Source: Hydrocarboniphaga daqingensis
GTDB taxonomy: Bacteria; Pseudomonadota; Gammaproteobacteria; Nevskiales; Nevskiaceae
NCBI RefSeq assembly: GCF_900129825.1
Contig: NZ_FQWZ01000004.1
Coordinates: forward strand, 397,312-461,311
DNA: 64,000 nucleotides
Direction: 5' to 3'
In this document: positions 50,879 through 60,952 of the stretch, piece by piece
Position numbering within the stretch: the stretch's first letter is position 1
How the letters are laid out: every line of letters starts with the position of its first letter
The notes under the pieces: generated by a model
Told to the model about the DNA's origin: nothing
Seen by the model: the letters and a program-made list of their open reading frames with translations, nothing else
Databases searched by the model: none
Program-made: the position numbers and the translations under genes

Positions 50879-53275
50879 GTGGAAGCCTCCCAAGATCGTC
50901 TCGCTCCCGTACTGCCACTGCGCGACGTCGTCGTTTATCCGCATATGGCGATCCCGCTGTTCGTCGGCCGCGAGAAGTCGATTCGTGCGCTCTCGGCGGC
51001 AATGCAGGATGACAAGCGTATTTTGTTGGTCGCCCAGCGCACAGCTGACACCGATGACCCCGGTGCCGACGACATCTACCGCGTCGGTACGCTGGCCAGC
51101 ATCCTGCAAATGCTGAAGCTGCCGGATGGGACGGTGAAGGTGCTTGTCGAGGGCGTGCAGCGAGCGCAGATCTTCCGTCTTGAAATGGACGGCAGTTACG
51201 TGGTGGCCGAGTGCAAGCCGCTGCCGGTCGATGAGATCCCGCCAGGAACCAAGGAAGTCGACGCCTTGGTCCGTTCGACGCTGTCTCAGTTCGAGCAGTA
51301 CATCAAGCTCAACAAGAAGGTGCCGGCCGAGTTGCTGCCGTCGCTGGCGAGCATGGATGCGCCGGGTCGCTTGGCCGACACGGTTGCCGCACATCTGAAT
51401 CTGAAGCTTGAAGACAAGCAGGCGGTGCTGGAGATCGACGATCCGCACGCGCGTCTCGAACACGTGTTCGCGCAGCTCGAATCCGAAATCGACGTGCTGC
51501 AGATCGAGAAGAAGATCCGCGGTCGCGTGAAGTCGCAGATGGAAAAGAATCAGCGCGAGTACTACCTCAACGAGCAGATGAAGGCGATTCAGAAAGAGCT
51601 CGGTGAAGGGGAGGACGCGCCGAACGAACAAGAAGAGTACGCGCGCAAGATTGAAAAGAGCGGCATGCCCAAGGAGGCGCGCGCCAAGGCTCGTACCGAG
51701 CTCAACAAGCTCAAGATGATGCCGCCGATGTCGGCCGAGGCCACGGTCGTCCGCAACTACCTCGATCACCTGACCACGGTGCCGTGGAAGAAGACGACCA
51801 AGGCGCGGATCGATCTGAATGTGGCACAAGCCAAGCTCGATGAAGACCATCACGGCTTGGAGAAGGTCAAGGAGCGCATCCTTGAATATCTCGCGGTGCA
51901 GGCGCGCGTTAAAAAGCTGCGCGGTCCGATTTTATGCCTCGTCGGTCCGCCCGGTGTCGGCAAGACGAGCCTCGGCCGTTCGATCGCCGAGGCGGTCAAC
52001 CGCAAGTTCGTGCGCATGTCGCTAGGCGGCGTTCGTGATGAGGCCGAGATTCGTGGCCATCGCCGTACGTACATCGGCGCCATGCCGGGCAAGATCGTTC
52101 AGAACCTGTCCAAGGTGGGTGTCAAGAACCCGCTGTTTCTGCTCGACGAAATCGACAAGATGAGCATGGACTTCCGCGGCGACCCCTCGTCGGCCTTGCT
52201 CGAGGTGCTCGATCCCGAGCAAAACTCCACGTTCAACGATCACTATCTGGACGTCGATCTTGACCTGTCCGACGTGATGTTCGTGGCCACGGCGAATACC
52301 TTGAACATCCCGGGCCCGCTGCTGGACCGGATGGAGGTGATCCGTCTGTCCGGCTACACCGAGGACGAAAAGCTCAATATCGCCAAGCAGTACCTGATCC
52401 CGAAACAGTTGAAGAACAACGGGGTCAAGAAGGAAGGCGAACTCGAGATCAGCGACGCCGCGATCAGGGGCGTCGTGCGTCACTACACGCGCGAAGCCGG
52501 CGTTCGCAATTTGGAGCGCGAGATCAGCAAGATCGCGCGCAAGGTCGTCAAGGAGGTCTTGCTCAAGCCAAGCGACAAGGCGGTCAAGATCACCGACAAG
52601 AATCTGGACAAGTATCTTGGCGTGCAGCGCTTCCGCTTCGGCCGTGCCGAAGAGAAGAATCAAATCGGGCAGGTCACCGGCTTGGCATGGACCGAGGTCG
52701 GTGGCGAGTTGCTGTCGATCGAGGCGGCGCTATCGCCTGGCAAGGGCAAGCTGACGCAAACCGGCTCGCTCGGCAACGTGATGCAGGAATCGATACAAGC
52801 GGCATTGACCGTGGTCCGTTCGCGGGCGCGCGCACTGGGTATCGATCCGGCTTTCCATCAGTCCAACGACATCCATGTTCACGTCCCCGAAGGCGCAACG
52901 CCGAAAGACGGGCCCAGTGCGGGTGTGGCCATGTGCACTGCGATGGTCTCGGCCTTGACCGATATCCCGGTGAGAGCCGATGTCGCGATGACCGGTGAGA
53001 TCACCTTGCGCGGCGAAGTACTTCCGATCGGCGGATTGAAGGAAAAGCTGCTGGCGGCGCAGCGTGGCGGCATTCGGACTGTTGTCATTCCGCAAGAAAA
53101 CACCAAGGATCTTGCCGACATCCCCGCCAACATCCGCAAGGAGCTCCGAATCGAGCCGGTTCGCTGGATCGAGGACGTGCTGAAGATCGCTCTTGAAACG
53201 ATGCCGGAGCCCAAGCCGGCGGAAGCGCCAGCGCAGGTTCCTGCCGCCGCCGCAGAGGCCGTGCGACCGCATTAG
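50879..53275 (+). CDS. lon: ATP-dependent protease Lon
   Basis: 798 residues from GTG 50879. The N-terminal substrate domain begins [27 protein letters not shown]. The AAA+ module has Walker [13 protein letters not shown] and Walker [11 protein letters not shown]. The protease domain holds the Ser-Lys dyad, with Ser680 in DGPSAG. It removes misfolded and regulatory proteins. No strong ribosome site precedes the GTG (only GAGAAA). The promoter described above makes it heat-inducible. Confidence 0.98.
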   Translation: MEASQDRLAPVLPLRDVVVYPHMAIPLFVGREKSIRALSAAMQDDKRILLVAQRTADTDDPGADDIYRVGTLASILQMLKLPDGTVKVLVEGVQRAQIFRLEMDGSYVVAECKPLPVDEIPPGTKEVDALVRSTLSQFEQYIKLNKKVPAELLPSLASMDAPGRLADTVAAHLNLKLEDKQAVLEIDDPHARLEHVFAQLESEIDVLQIEKKIRGRVKSQMEKNQREYYLNEQMKAIQKELGEGEDAPNEQEEYARKIEKSGMPKEARAKARTELNKLKMMPPMSAEATVVRNYLDHLTTVPWKKTTKARIDLNVAQAKLDEDHHGLEKVKERILEYLAVQARVKKLRGPILCLVGPPGVGKTSLGRSIAEAVNRKFVRMSLGGVRDEAEIRGHRRTYIGAMPGKIVQNLSKVGVKNPLFLLDEIDKMSMDFRGDPSSALLEVLDPEQNSTFNDHYLDVDLDLSDVMFVATANTLNIPGPLLDRMEVIRLSGYTEDEKLNIAKQYLIPKQLKNNGVKKEGELEISDAAIRGVVRHYTREAGVRNLEREISKIARKVVKEVLLKPSDKAVKITDKNLDKYLGVQRFRFGRAEEKNQIGQVTGLAWTEVGGELLSIEAALSPGKGKLTQTGSLGNVMQESIQAALTVVRSRARALGIDPAFHQSNDIHVHVPEGATPKDGPSAGVAMCTAMVSALTDIPVRADVAMTGEITLRGEVLPIGGLKEKLLAAQRGGIRTVVIPQENTKDLADIPANIRKELRIEPVRWIEDVLKIALETMPEPKPAEAPAQVPAAAAEAVRPH

Positions 53276-53301
53276 CAAGCCCTGATGGTGGCGCCCAAAA
53301 G

Positions 53302-53337
53302 CGCCGCAGTGGCCAAGTGCCTCTGCGGCGTTTTTTT
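53302..53337 (+). terminator. Terminator after lon
   Basis: 8-bp stem CGCCGCAG / CTGCGGCG with a 13-base loop, followed by seven Ts. Confidence 0.9.
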
Positions 53338-53372
53338 GCTGTCGTTCCGCAGCGTATTGAGTTGTTTTTGCG

Positions 53373-53402
53373 TTGACGCCGATCTCGGCCGGTTGCTATA
53401 AA
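53373..53402 (+). promoter_or_regulatory. Housekeeping promoter of hupB
   Basis: TTGACG (-35, 53373-53378), an 18-base spacer ending in TGC, and TATAAA (-10, 53397-53402). The leader to the hupB ATG is about 150 bases and holds no recognised element. Confidence 0.75.
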
Positions 53403-53559
53403 AGTCACCGAGTCGCAGCGCGCACACTGCCTCGCAAGCCACGATAGGGTCGTGGTTGCGGCATCTCATTCTAACGAGCACTGCCTCAGTCCCCGTTTTC
53501 ATGGTCGTCCTACGACGGTCGCGTGCGCGCTCGTGTCGTCATACTTTCAGGAAGTGGTA

Positions 53560-53832
53560 ATGAATAAAGCAGAATTGATTCAGGCGATCGCCGACAAGGC
53601 CGACCTGAGCAAAGCCGACGCCGGGCGCGCCATCGATGCGTTCATCCAAGTGGTCGGCAAGGCACTCAAGAAGAAGGACAAGGTGGCACTGGTCGGCTTC
53701 GGCACGTTCCAGGTTCGCGAGCGTGCTGCGCGGGCAGGTCGGAATCCGAAGACCGGAGCCGTGCTCAAAATCAAGGCCAGCAAAACGCCATCATTTAAAG
53801 CTGGCAAAGCGCTTAAAGATGCTATAAAGTAG
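53560..53832 (+). CDS. hupB: DNA-binding protein HU-beta
   Basis: 90 residues. [45 protein letters not shown] and [30 protein letters not shown] are the full HU fold with the Pro-tipped DNA arm. It compacts and bends DNA. Ribosome site AGGAAG precedes the ATG. The position between lon and ppiD is standard in this lineage. Confidence 0.98.
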   Translation: MNKAELIQAIADKADLSKADAGRAIDAFIQVVGKALKKKDKVALVGFGTFQVRERAARAGRNPKTGAVLKIKASKTPSFKAGKALKDAIK

Positions 53833-53910
53833 CGGACTCAGTGGGGCGCTAATGTTGTTTCGAGGTTCGAGACATCATCGGTACCGGTTTTCCTACGACA
53901 AGTAGCTTCG

Positions 53911-53986
53911 GGGTGCTTAGCTCAGCTGGTAGAGCGTCGCCCTTACAAGGCGAATGTCGGCGGTTCGAGCCCGTCAGCACCCACCA
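53911..53986 (+). tRNA. tRNA-Val (UAC)
   Basis: 76 bases including encoded CCA. Acceptor GGGTGCT/AGCACCC, anticodon stem CGCC(C)/GGCG with loop CTTACAA (TAC), T-loop GGTTCGAGCC. Confidence 0.97.
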
Positions 53987-53994
53987 AAAACAGT

Positions 53995-54071
53995 GGAGCG
54001 GTAGTTCAGTTGGTTAGAATATCGGCCTGTCACGCCGAGGGTCGCGGGTTCGAGTCCCGTCCGCTCCGCCA
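53995..54071 (+). tRNA. tRNA-Asp (GUC)
   Basis: 77 bases including encoded CCA. Acceptor GGAGCGG/CCGCTCC, anticodon loop CTGTCAC (GTC), T-loop GGTTCGAGTCC. It follows tRNA-Val after 8 bases. Confidence 0.97.
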
Positions 54072-54083
54072 CTCGTTTTAACA

Positions 54084-54112
54084 AAGGGGCACCTCGCAAG
54101 GGTGCCTTTTTT
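54084..54112 (+). terminator. Terminator after the tRNA pair
   Basis: GGCACC / GGTGCC stem, extended by A-T and G-T pairs, with a 7-base loop and a run of six Ts. Confidence 0.9.
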
Positions 54113-54163
54113 GTTTTGCGCGTCGCAAAAGACGCATTCATTTAGCCTGAAGACGAACTGCCC

Positions 54164-56098
54164 ATGCTGCAATCCATTCGCGATCGCTTGTCCGGCCCCA
54201 TCGTTTGGTTCGTGATTGGCCTGATCTGTATTCCGTTCGCGTTCTGGGGGATCGAATCGTTCCGTGGCGGGTCGGCTGACCCAGTCGTCGCAACCGTCGG
54301 CGACCACGACATTACACAGGCCGAGTTCCGCCAAGGTTATGAGCAGCGCTACCAGCAGCTGCAGCAGATGCTGGGCGAAAACTTCAACCCGGGCATTATC
54401 GACCAGGCGCGGTTTCGCCAGAACGTGCTCGACGACATGATTCAGGAGCAGTTGCTGCGCCAGTACGTACAGAAGGCGGGCTACCGTGCCAGTGATGCCG
54501 CTGTCTTCAACTATCTGAGCAGCGTCCCGGCATTTCAGCAGGACGGCAAGTTTTCGGCGCAGCAGTACCGTGACTTGTTGCAACGTCGCGGCTTGCAGCC
54601 GCAGCGCTTTGAAAGCCAGCTGCGTGAGTCACTGGTCATCGATCAACTCCGGGAGGCGATCGCCGAGTCGGCGTTCGTGACCGATGACGAGGCTTTGCTG
54701 TCCCGTCGGATCGCCGGGCAGACGCGCGACGTCGGCTTGGCCGTGCTGCCATTGGCTGCATTCCAGCGCGACGCTCAAGTGACCGATGCCGAGATCGCAG
54801 AACGCTACGAGGCTAACAAGTCCGCCTACATGGCGCCGGAGCGGCTGCGCATTGCCTATGTCGACTTGGCCCTCGACAAGCTGCCGAAAGCCGAAAATCC
54901 CGGCGAAGCGGTGCTCAAGGTTGCGTATGACGCCGAGAAGGATTCCCGCTTCACCAGCAGTGAAGAACGCCGTGCCAGCCATTTGCTGATTGCGTTTAAC
55001 GCAGATAAAAGCGCGTCGAAGGCGCGCATCGAGAAACTGGCCGAGCAGATCAAGGCCGGCGCGAGCTTCGCTGATCTGACCAAGCAGAACTCGGACGACA
55101 CCGGCTCGAAGGCGAGCGGGGGCGATCTGGGCTACATCAAGCGCGGCATGATGACCAAGAGCTTTGAAGACGCGTTGTTTTCGCTGAAGGCTGCCGGCGA
55201 GATCAGTGGTGTCGTGGAAACCGAGTTTGGCTTCCACTTGATCAAGCTCGACGAACTGAAGACGCCGACGGTGCGCTCGTTCGAAGACCCGGCGGTGCAG
55301 GCTGAACTGCTCGACGTCTATCAGGCTCGCGAAACGCAGAAGCGCTTTCAGGAACTGTCCGACAAGCTGGAGCAACTCGCGTTCGAGAATCCGACCTCGC
55401 TGGAACCGGTTGCTCAGGCGCTCGGGCTCAAGGTCGAGAGCAGCGATTGGTTCACCCGTGCCGGCGGCAGCGGTCTTCTCGCCGAAGACGCGGTCAAGAC
55501 CGCTGCATTCTCGGCTGAAGTGCTGACCGACAACGAGAACAGCAAGCCGCTCGCCGTCGGCGCCGGCCGCGTCGTGGTGCTGCGCAAGAGTGAATATGAA
55601 GCGCCGCGTCAGCGTGCTTTGACCGAAGTCCGAGATGGTATTGCCGCCGAACTGCAGCTGGCCAAGGCCAAGGCCGCCGCGGCTGCCAAGGCGACGCAAC
55701 TGGTCGAAGCTCTGAAGCAGGGCCAGTCCTTGGATACCGCTGCTGGCGCCCATGGTGCTGAACTCAAGCCCGATGCCGTGTTGACGCGCAACGCGACGCA
55801 GCCCGAGCGCGTGATTGTCGACACCGCGTTCAAGCTGCCGCGCCCGGTCGAAGGCAAGGTCAGCGCGGCGCAGTTGACGCTGGCTAATGGCGATCTGGCC
55901 GTGATCTTGCTGCGTAAGGTCGATGAGCCGACGACGGCGACGCTGGCGCCCACCGAAAGTGCGCAGTTGCGCGACGCCGTTGCCGGCGCCGAATATGCGG
56001 CGATGCGCAAAGCGCTCGAAAAGGAATTCAAGGTTGAAATCAAGAATCCGCCGGCTGACCCGAACGCTGCCGCTGCCGGCGAAGAGCCGGCACCTTAA
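54164..56098 (+). CDS. ppiD: Periplasmic folding chaperone/isomerase PpiD
   Basis: 644 residues. An N-terminal membrane anchor (GPIVWFVIGLICIPFAFWGI), SurA_N-type helices to about residue 150, a parvulin domain at about 268-364 (ASHLLIAFNADKSAS, AGASFADLTKQNSDDTGSKASGGDLGYIKRGMM, EFGFHLIKLDEL) and a C-terminal helical region. It helps proteins leaving the Sec channel. It lies just beyond the tRNA-Asp terminator and 24 bases before the symporter. Confidence 0.96.
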   Translation: MLQSIRDRLSGPIVWFVIGLICIPFAFWGIESFRGGSADPVVATVGDHDITQAEFRQGYEQRYQQLQQMLGENFNPGIIDQARFRQNVLDDMIQEQLLRQYVQKAGYRASDAAVFNYLSSVPAFQQDGKFSAQQYRDLLQRRGLQPQRFESQLRESLVIDQLREAIAESAFVTDDEALLSRRIAGQTRDVGLAVLPLAAFQRDAQVTDAEIAERYEANKSAYMAPERLRIAYVDLALDKLPKAENPGEAVLKVAYDAEKDSRFTSSEERRASHLLIAFNADKSASKARIEKLAEQIKAGASFADLTKQNSDDTGSKASGGDLGYIKRGMMTKSFEDALFSLKAAGEISGVVETEFGFHLIKLDELKTPTVRSFEDPAVQAELLDVYQARETQKRFQELSDKLEQLAFENPTSLEPVAQALGLKVESSDWFTRAGGSGLLAEDAVKTAAFSAEVLTDNENSKPLAVGAGRVVVLRKSEYEAPRQRALTEVRDGIAAELQLAKAKAAAAAKATQLVEALKQGQSLDTAAGAHGAELKPDAVLTRNATQPERVIVDTAFKLPRPVEGKVSAAQLTLANGDLAVILLRKVDEPTTATLAPTESAQLRDAVAGAEYAAMRKALEKEFKVEIKNPPADPNAAAAGEEPAP

Positions 56099-56122
56099 GG
56101 TTCGCGACACCGGTCGCACCCG

Positions 56123-57412
56123 ATGACGCGTCTGCCTGCGCTGCACTGGCAGATCGCCATCGCGCTGGTGCTGGCCGTCATCAGCGGCTGGTTGTTGGGT
56201 GACGTCCCGGCGTTTCTGACGTTTTGCGACTTTGCCGGCAAGATGTTCTTGAACGGCCTGAAGATGCTGGTCGTTCCGCTGGTGCTGTCGGCGATGATCG
56301 GCGGCATCGGCAATCTCAGCGAGTCGTCGGTGATCGGCCGCTACGGCCTGCGCACGCTGGCGTTCTACCTCGGCACCGGCACCATCGCGATCCTGACCGG
56401 GTTGCTGATGGTCAATCTGCTCCAGCCGGGCATCATCGAGGGCAAGCCCGCAGGGCCTTTGCTCGGCTTGGCGGCCGATACCGGCAAGGTACTCGACAGC
56501 GTCAAGGACAAGGGCGCCAGCGATATGCTCGCGGTGGTCGTCCGGCTCGTGCCTGAAAACGTGTTTGCTGCGGCGGCCTCGGGTGACATGCTCGGCTTGG
56601 TGCTGTTCGGCTTCATGTTCGGCTACTTCGTCTCGCGCCTGCCCAAGGAACTGCATCAGACCCAACGCGCGTTCTGGCAGGGCATCTACGAGGTGATGAT
56701 CCGCATCGCCAAAGTCGTAATGGCATTCGCACCGTTGGGCGTGCTCGGCTTGGTAGCCCCGATCATCGCCAAGACCGGCTGGAGTGCCTTCCGGCCTTTG
56801 GCGTGGTTTTGTGTCGCTGTCCTCTGTGCGCTCGCCGTGCACTTGTTTATCACCTTGCCGCTGGTGCTCAAACTGATCTGCCGGGTGTCGCCGCTGCGGC
56901 ATTTCCACGCAATGGCACCGGCGCTGCTGACGGCGTTCTCAACCAGTTCTTCTGCGGCCTCGCTGCCGGTGACGCTCGAAAGCCTGGAGAATCGTGCCGG
57001 TGTGCCGCGTCGTATTACCGGCTTCGTGTTGCCGATCGGGGCTAACGTCAACACGGATGGCACGGCGCTCTACGAGTGCGCTGCGGCGATGTTCATCGCC
57101 CAGGCCTACGGCCTGCCCTTGGACTTGCCGACGCAGTTCACCATCGTGCTGGCCGCGCTGCTGACCTCGATCGGCGTCGCCGGTATTCCGTCAGCCAGCC
57201 TGGTCGCCATCGCCCTGATCCTGACGTCAATCGGCCTCCCGCTGGAAGGCGTCGGCCTGATTTTGGCGGTGGACCGGGTGCTCGACATGTGCCGGACTGG
57301 CGTCAATGTATTCGGCGATTCCTGCGCCACGATCATGGTGGCCCGCCTCGAGGGCGAAGACGGCATTCTCGGTATGCCGTCGCTGAAGGGCCGAAAGCCG
57401 CTCGAAGGCTGA
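56123..57412 (+). CDS. Dicarboxylate/amino acid:cation symporter (DAACS family)
   Basis: 429 residues. Typical features are the Ser-rich reentrant loop FSTSSSAASLPVTLESLENRAGVP, the VLPIGANVNTDGTALYECAAAMFIAQ motif, and the substrate-site DRVLDMCRTGVNVFGDSCATIMVARLEG. It imports C4-dicarboxylates or acidic amino acids with Na+ or H+. Which one cannot be told. It follows ppiD closely. Confidence 0.95.
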   Translation: MTRLPALHWQIAIALVLAVISGWLLGDVPAFLTFCDFAGKMFLNGLKMLVVPLVLSAMIGGIGNLSESSVIGRYGLRTLAFYLGTGTIAILTGLLMVNLLQPGIIEGKPAGPLLGLAADTGKVLDSVKDKGASDMLAVVVRLVPENVFAAAASGDMLGLVLFGFMFGYFVSRLPKELHQTQRAFWQGIYEVMIRIAKVVMAFAPLGVLGLVAPIIAKTGWSAFRPLAWFCVAVLCALAVHLFITLPLVLKLICRVSPLRHFHAMAPALLTAFSTSSSAASLPVTLESLENRAGVPRRITGFVLPIGANVNTDGTALYECAAAMFIAQAYGLPLDLPTQFTIVLAALLTSIGVAGIPSASLVAIALILTSIGLPLEGVGLILAVDRVLDMCRTGVNVFGDSCATIMVARLEGEDGILGMPSLKGRKPLEG

Positions 57413-57558
57413 GGTGCCGCCGGGCGGACCGTCAGGTCCGCGACCATTCCTCCTACCGGCAGTGCCCATCGTCGCGACGCGACTTTTGCCGATAGAGCCC
57501 CCTGCTAGGCCTGCATAACCTCCGGTTCATTGCCGTTCTCGTTTGTCCGGAGAGTGCG

Positions 57559-59676
57559 ATGTTCCAGTCCGAACCCGTTCGTACGCGCCGCTTGCTGTCC
57601 GCCCTGGTCGCGACCGTCATGGCTGTTGTGACGGCGCCGGCGCCTTCGTTTGCCGACGCAGGTCAGGCCGGCGATTCGCAGCGCTTGATCGTCAAGTTTC
57701 GCGAAGGTGCCGAGGTGTTTCGGTCGCGCCCAGAGGCGATCGCGCAGGGCCCCGAACGCGCGGCAGCACGCCGGAACTTGGCCGTCATCGGCCTGCGATC
57801 GACTTGGAGTGGTGCACAGGTGCTCGAACTCCGCGGGTCGTCGCTGACGCCCAGCGAGATGGAGTCGCTGCTCGACGAGATCCGCAGCGATCCCAACATC
57901 GAGTACGTCGAGCCCGACCGCCGGATGCGTGCCGATGCCGTTCCCAACGACCCGCGCTACAACGAGCAATGGGGTTTGTTCGATAACCGGGCTGGACTTC
58001 GGTTACCGACAGCCTGGGACCGCAGCCGTGGCGCCGGGGTCGTGGTCGCTGTGATCGACACGGGTGTGCGTCCTCATGCCGATCTCCGACCCAACCTGCT
58101 GCCCGGCTACGATTTCGTCAGCGACACCCAGTTCAGCAATGACGGTGACGGCCGCGATGCCGACGCCAGCGATCCCGGCGATTGGCGCCGGGCCAACGAA
58201 TGCGAAGACGAGCCTGACGCGGCGGACAGCCGCTGGCACGGCACTCATGTCGCCGGAATCATTGCCGCGTTGACGGACAACGGCCAGGGCGTCGCCGGCG
58301 TCGCATCAGCCGCGCGGGTGCTGCCGGTTCGCGCGCTCGGTCGCTGCGGCGGTTTTACGTCCGACATCGCCGACGCGATCGCATGGGCCGGTGGGGTCAA
58401 GGTGGCGGGCGCGCCGCTGAACCCGACACCCGCCCGCGTCATTAACTTGTCGCTGGGCGGCGAGGGTAGCTGCGCCGCGACCACACAGACGGCCATCGAC
58501 AGTGTCCGTGCTCGCGGCTCGGTGGTTGTCGTGTCTGCGGGCAACGAGTCGGGAGATGCCGCTCGGTACAGCCCGGGCAACTGCAAGGGGGTGGTCGTCG
58601 TCACCGCGGTATCGCGCAGCGGTGTGCGCGCGCGCTACGCCAACACCGGCTCGGTCGTGGATCTGGCGGCGCCCGGTGGCGATGCCAGCGCATCCGAGCC
58701 CTCGGCCATTGTGTCGACCTACAACGCGGGAAGCACCACGCCCGGTGTCGATAGCTATGCGTACTTCGAGGGTACCTCGATGGCGGCGCCGCACGTGGCC
58801 GGGCTTGCGGCGCTGATGCTCTCCATACACCCCAGCTTGAGCGCGGACGGCGTGGAGTCGATGCTCAAGTCGAGCGTGCGTCCGTTCCCGAGCGCTTGTT
58901 CCGGTTGCGGTGCGGGTCTTGCCGATGGGCCGACAGCGGTGGCATCGGCGCTGGCCGCGCTGCCCCCACCAACGCTGCCAAGCCCGCCGCTGCCGACCCC
59001 TTCGCCAACGCCGACACCCGAAGTCCCACCGGCAGCCAGCCCGCGCGAGTTGCAGAACGACGGCCTTGTGACTGCACTTGGTGCGGAAGCCGGCAGCTCG
59101 CTGAGCTACACGCTGAGCGTTCCGGCCGGTGTCGACGAAGTGAGCTTCACCATTGCCGGCGGTGTCGGCAACGCGGATCTCTACGTTCGCTTGGGCGCCA
59201 AGCCCGATGAGACGACATTCGATTGCCGGTCGCAAAACACGCAGAACGCAGACAGCTGCACGCTGACTTGGCCGCGGCCCGGCGTGTACTACGTCTTGCT
59301 GAAAGCAACCCGCGGCTTTTCGGGCGTATCACTCAGCGCGCGCTACACGATGGCGTCGACCCAGTGCCCCGCCGGGTATGACAAAGCCAGCGGTAGCCTC
59401 ACACCGGGGGCGACGGCGTTCTACCCCGATGGTGACGGCTATGTCGATCGCGCCGGCAGCCTGCATCGTGCCGAGCTTGCCGCACCCGCTTCGACCGACT
59501 TCGATCTGTATCTGCAACGTCGAGACGAGGCGGGCCAGTGGGTGATCGTGGCGACCGCCAACGGCATCGAGGGAAGCGAGTCCGTTGAGTACGACGGCGC
59601 GCCAGGCACTTATCGCTGGCGCGTCGTCTCCTACCTCGGCGGCGGCAAGCTGAATCTTTGCGTACGCCGCCCGTGA
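57559..59676 (+). CDS. Secreted subtilisin-like S8 peptidase with PPC domain
   Basis: 705 residues. Signal peptide (LLSALVATVMAVVTAPAPSFADA), an inhibitor-type propeptide at about 40-120 (QRLIVKFREG, LLDEIRSDPNIEYVEPD), then the catalytic domain with Asp167 (VVAVIDTGV), His227 (HGTHVAG) and Ser407 (GTSMAAPHVAG). A Pro/Thr linker (about 470-495) leads to a pre-peptidase C-terminal (PPC) domain (residues about 510-600) and a final Cys-containing beta domain. The C-terminal parts usually aid secretion and are cut off. CCGGAGAG precedes the ATG. Confidence 0.95.
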   Translation: MFQSEPVRTRRLLSALVATVMAVVTAPAPSFADAGQAGDSQRLIVKFREGAEVFRSRPEAIAQGPERAAARRNLAVIGLRSTWSGAQVLELRGSSLTPSEMESLLDEIRSDPNIEYVEPDRRMRADAVPNDPRYNEQWGLFDNRAGLRLPTAWDRSRGAGVVVAVIDTGVRPHADLRPNLLPGYDFVSDTQFSNDGDGRDADASDPGDWRRANECEDEPDAADSRWHGTHVAGIIAALTDNGQGVAGVASAARVLPVRALGRCGGFTSDIADAIAWAGGVKVAGAPLNPTPARVINLSLGGEGSCAATTQTAIDSVRARGSVVVVSAGNESGDAARYSPGNCKGVVVVTAVSRSGVRARYANTGSVVDLAAPGGDASASEPSAIVSTYNAGSTTPGVDSYAYFEGTSMAAPHVAGLAALMLSIHPSLSADGVESMLKSSVRPFPSACSGCGAGLADGPTAVASALAALPPPTLPSPPLPTPSPTPTPEVPPAASPRELQNDGLVTALGAEAGSSLSYTLSVPAGVDEVSFTIAGGVGNADLYVRLGAKPDETTFDCRSQNTQNADSCTLTWPRPGVYYVLLKATRGFSGVSLSARYTMASTQCPAGYDKASGSLTPGATAFYPDGDGYVDRAGSLHRAELAAPASTDFDLYLQRRDEAGQWVIVATANGIEGSESVEYDGAPGTYRWRVVSYLGGGKLNLCVRRP

Positions 59677-59697
59677 TCGGGCGGCGTACTGTCTGAC

Positions 59698-60804
59698 TTA
59701 CGGCGTCAGCCCTGCCTTGAAGCGATAGGCCATGCCCGCCGCAATCGTGCTGGTATCGTCGCCCGAATCAAGCGAGACCAAGCGCCCGGCGACGTAGGTC
59801 GTCAGGTTTTCGAACACTTCATAGAAGGCACCGGCGGTAAAGCCATCGCCATCGATGCCGTCGGGGTTGATGGTCGCGTTGGGCACGACGTCATCGAGCA
59901 GGCCGTAGCTCAATGCCAGCCGAAGCTTCGGCACCACGGCGTACGTTGCCGACAGCATCATGTACTTCCGGGCGTCGGCTTCGCCTTCGACGTCGATCTG
60001 CTCAAACGAGGCGCCCAGGCTCAGCGCATCGAGCGTATAGGCGCCGTAGACGCGCACCGCTTCCGACTGAGCCGGCTTGTTGACGCCGAAGACGACGTTC
60101 GCATCGGCGCCGACGATGTTGTTGACGATGGAATTGATGTCGAGATATTCCACGCCCACCGCAAACCCTCTGTCGGCGTCCTGGTACAGCAGGCCGGCAG
60201 CGTAGTCGTCGTGGTCATTGGTGCCCGGGATTGCGGCTGCCTGAGCGTCGCCGTTGTCGTTCAAATAGGCCGCCGCGTGGAAGCTCAAGCCATGCAGAAC
60301 CGGTGCTTCATAGGCCACCGTGTTGCTGACGAAGCCATTGCTCAGGTTCGACAAGCCATAGCCGCCGCCTTCGTTGGCAAACTGCCCGTTGAAGCCGGCC
60401 GTCGACGTGTCATAGAACGGATCGATCTTCTGCGCCGCCTGCTTGTAGAACGTCGAACGGCGGCCATAGGACACCGTGCCGTAACGCGTGCCAATGCCGC
60501 CGAAGAACTCGCGAACGAAGTCCTGCTGCTCGGTGTTGACGCTGGCACTGTTGAAGCGGTCCAAGCCACGCTCGTAGACGACAAAGCCGCTGTAACCATC
60601 TTCGCTGGCCTGAGCGCGCAAGCGCACCGAGGAGGCGTTGTTTTCGGCGTCGGTGTCGGTGCCGCTGACGTCGCCGTCGAACTGGCTGATCGAATATGCG
60701 AACACACCGCTGACGGTGGCCTGCGTGTCGACGGCCTGTGCCATCGGGGTCAGCGACAGCATCGTCGTTGCGAGCAGCGCCTTATGGGTCGTTGAAGGGT
60801 TCAA
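59698..60804 (-). CDS. Outer-membrane porin (general Gram-negative type)
   Basis: 368 residues from TTG 60804, supported by GGAGA about 7 bases before. Signal peptide ALLATTMLSLTPMAQA. The mature protein is a strand-rich barrel with the Porin_4 pattern: VDTQATVSGVFAYSISQFDGD, VVYERGLDRFNSASVNTEQQDFVREFFGGIGTRYGTVSYGRRSTFYKQ, and a C-terminal strand near AGMAYRFKAGLTP. It diffuses small solutes. It converges with the subtilase, 21 bases away. Confidence 0.88.
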   Translation of the reverse strand: MNPSTTHKALLATTMLSLTPMAQAVDTQATVSGVFAYSISQFDGDVSGTDTDAENNASSVRLRAQASEDGYSGFVVYERGLDRFNSASVNTEQQDFVREFFGGIGTRYGTVSYGRRSTFYKQAAQKIDPFYDTSTAGFNGQFANEGGGYGLSNLSNGFVSNTVAYEAPVLHGLSFHAAAYLNDNGDAQAAAIPGTNDHDDYAAGLLYQDADRGFAVGVEYLDINSIVNNIVGADANVVFGVNKPAQSEAVRVYGAYTLDALSLGASFEQIDVEGEADARKYMMLSATYAVVPKLRLALSYGLLDDVVPNATINPDGIDGDGFTAGAFYEVFENLTTYVAGRLVSLDSGDDTSTIAAGMAYRFKAGLTP

Positions 60805-60877
60805 GCGGTTCTCCAGAGTGCGTCCGTTTTTGGACGTTGGAGTTACGGCGCTCGCGTAGATCAGGATTCGTCGGCAC

Positions 60878-60905
60878 AAAAAAAGCCCGCTGGTATCAGC
60901 GGGCT
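60878..60905 (-). terminator. Terminator after fabV
   Basis: Perfect 9-bp stem AGCCCGCTG / CAGCGGGCT with GTAT loop; read on the minus strand it is followed by seven Ts. Confidence 0.92.
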
Positions 60906-60952
60906 GGATGTGGTCGCAGGGCTTGCGCTACCGCGAGCTCAACGGCTGCCGG

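Noticed and set aside
54629..56908. 759-residue open frame on the minus strand
   Set aside because: It is antisense to ppiD and the symporter, rich in Arg, Gln and His, and lacks any domain; it is a by-product of GC-rich codon use.
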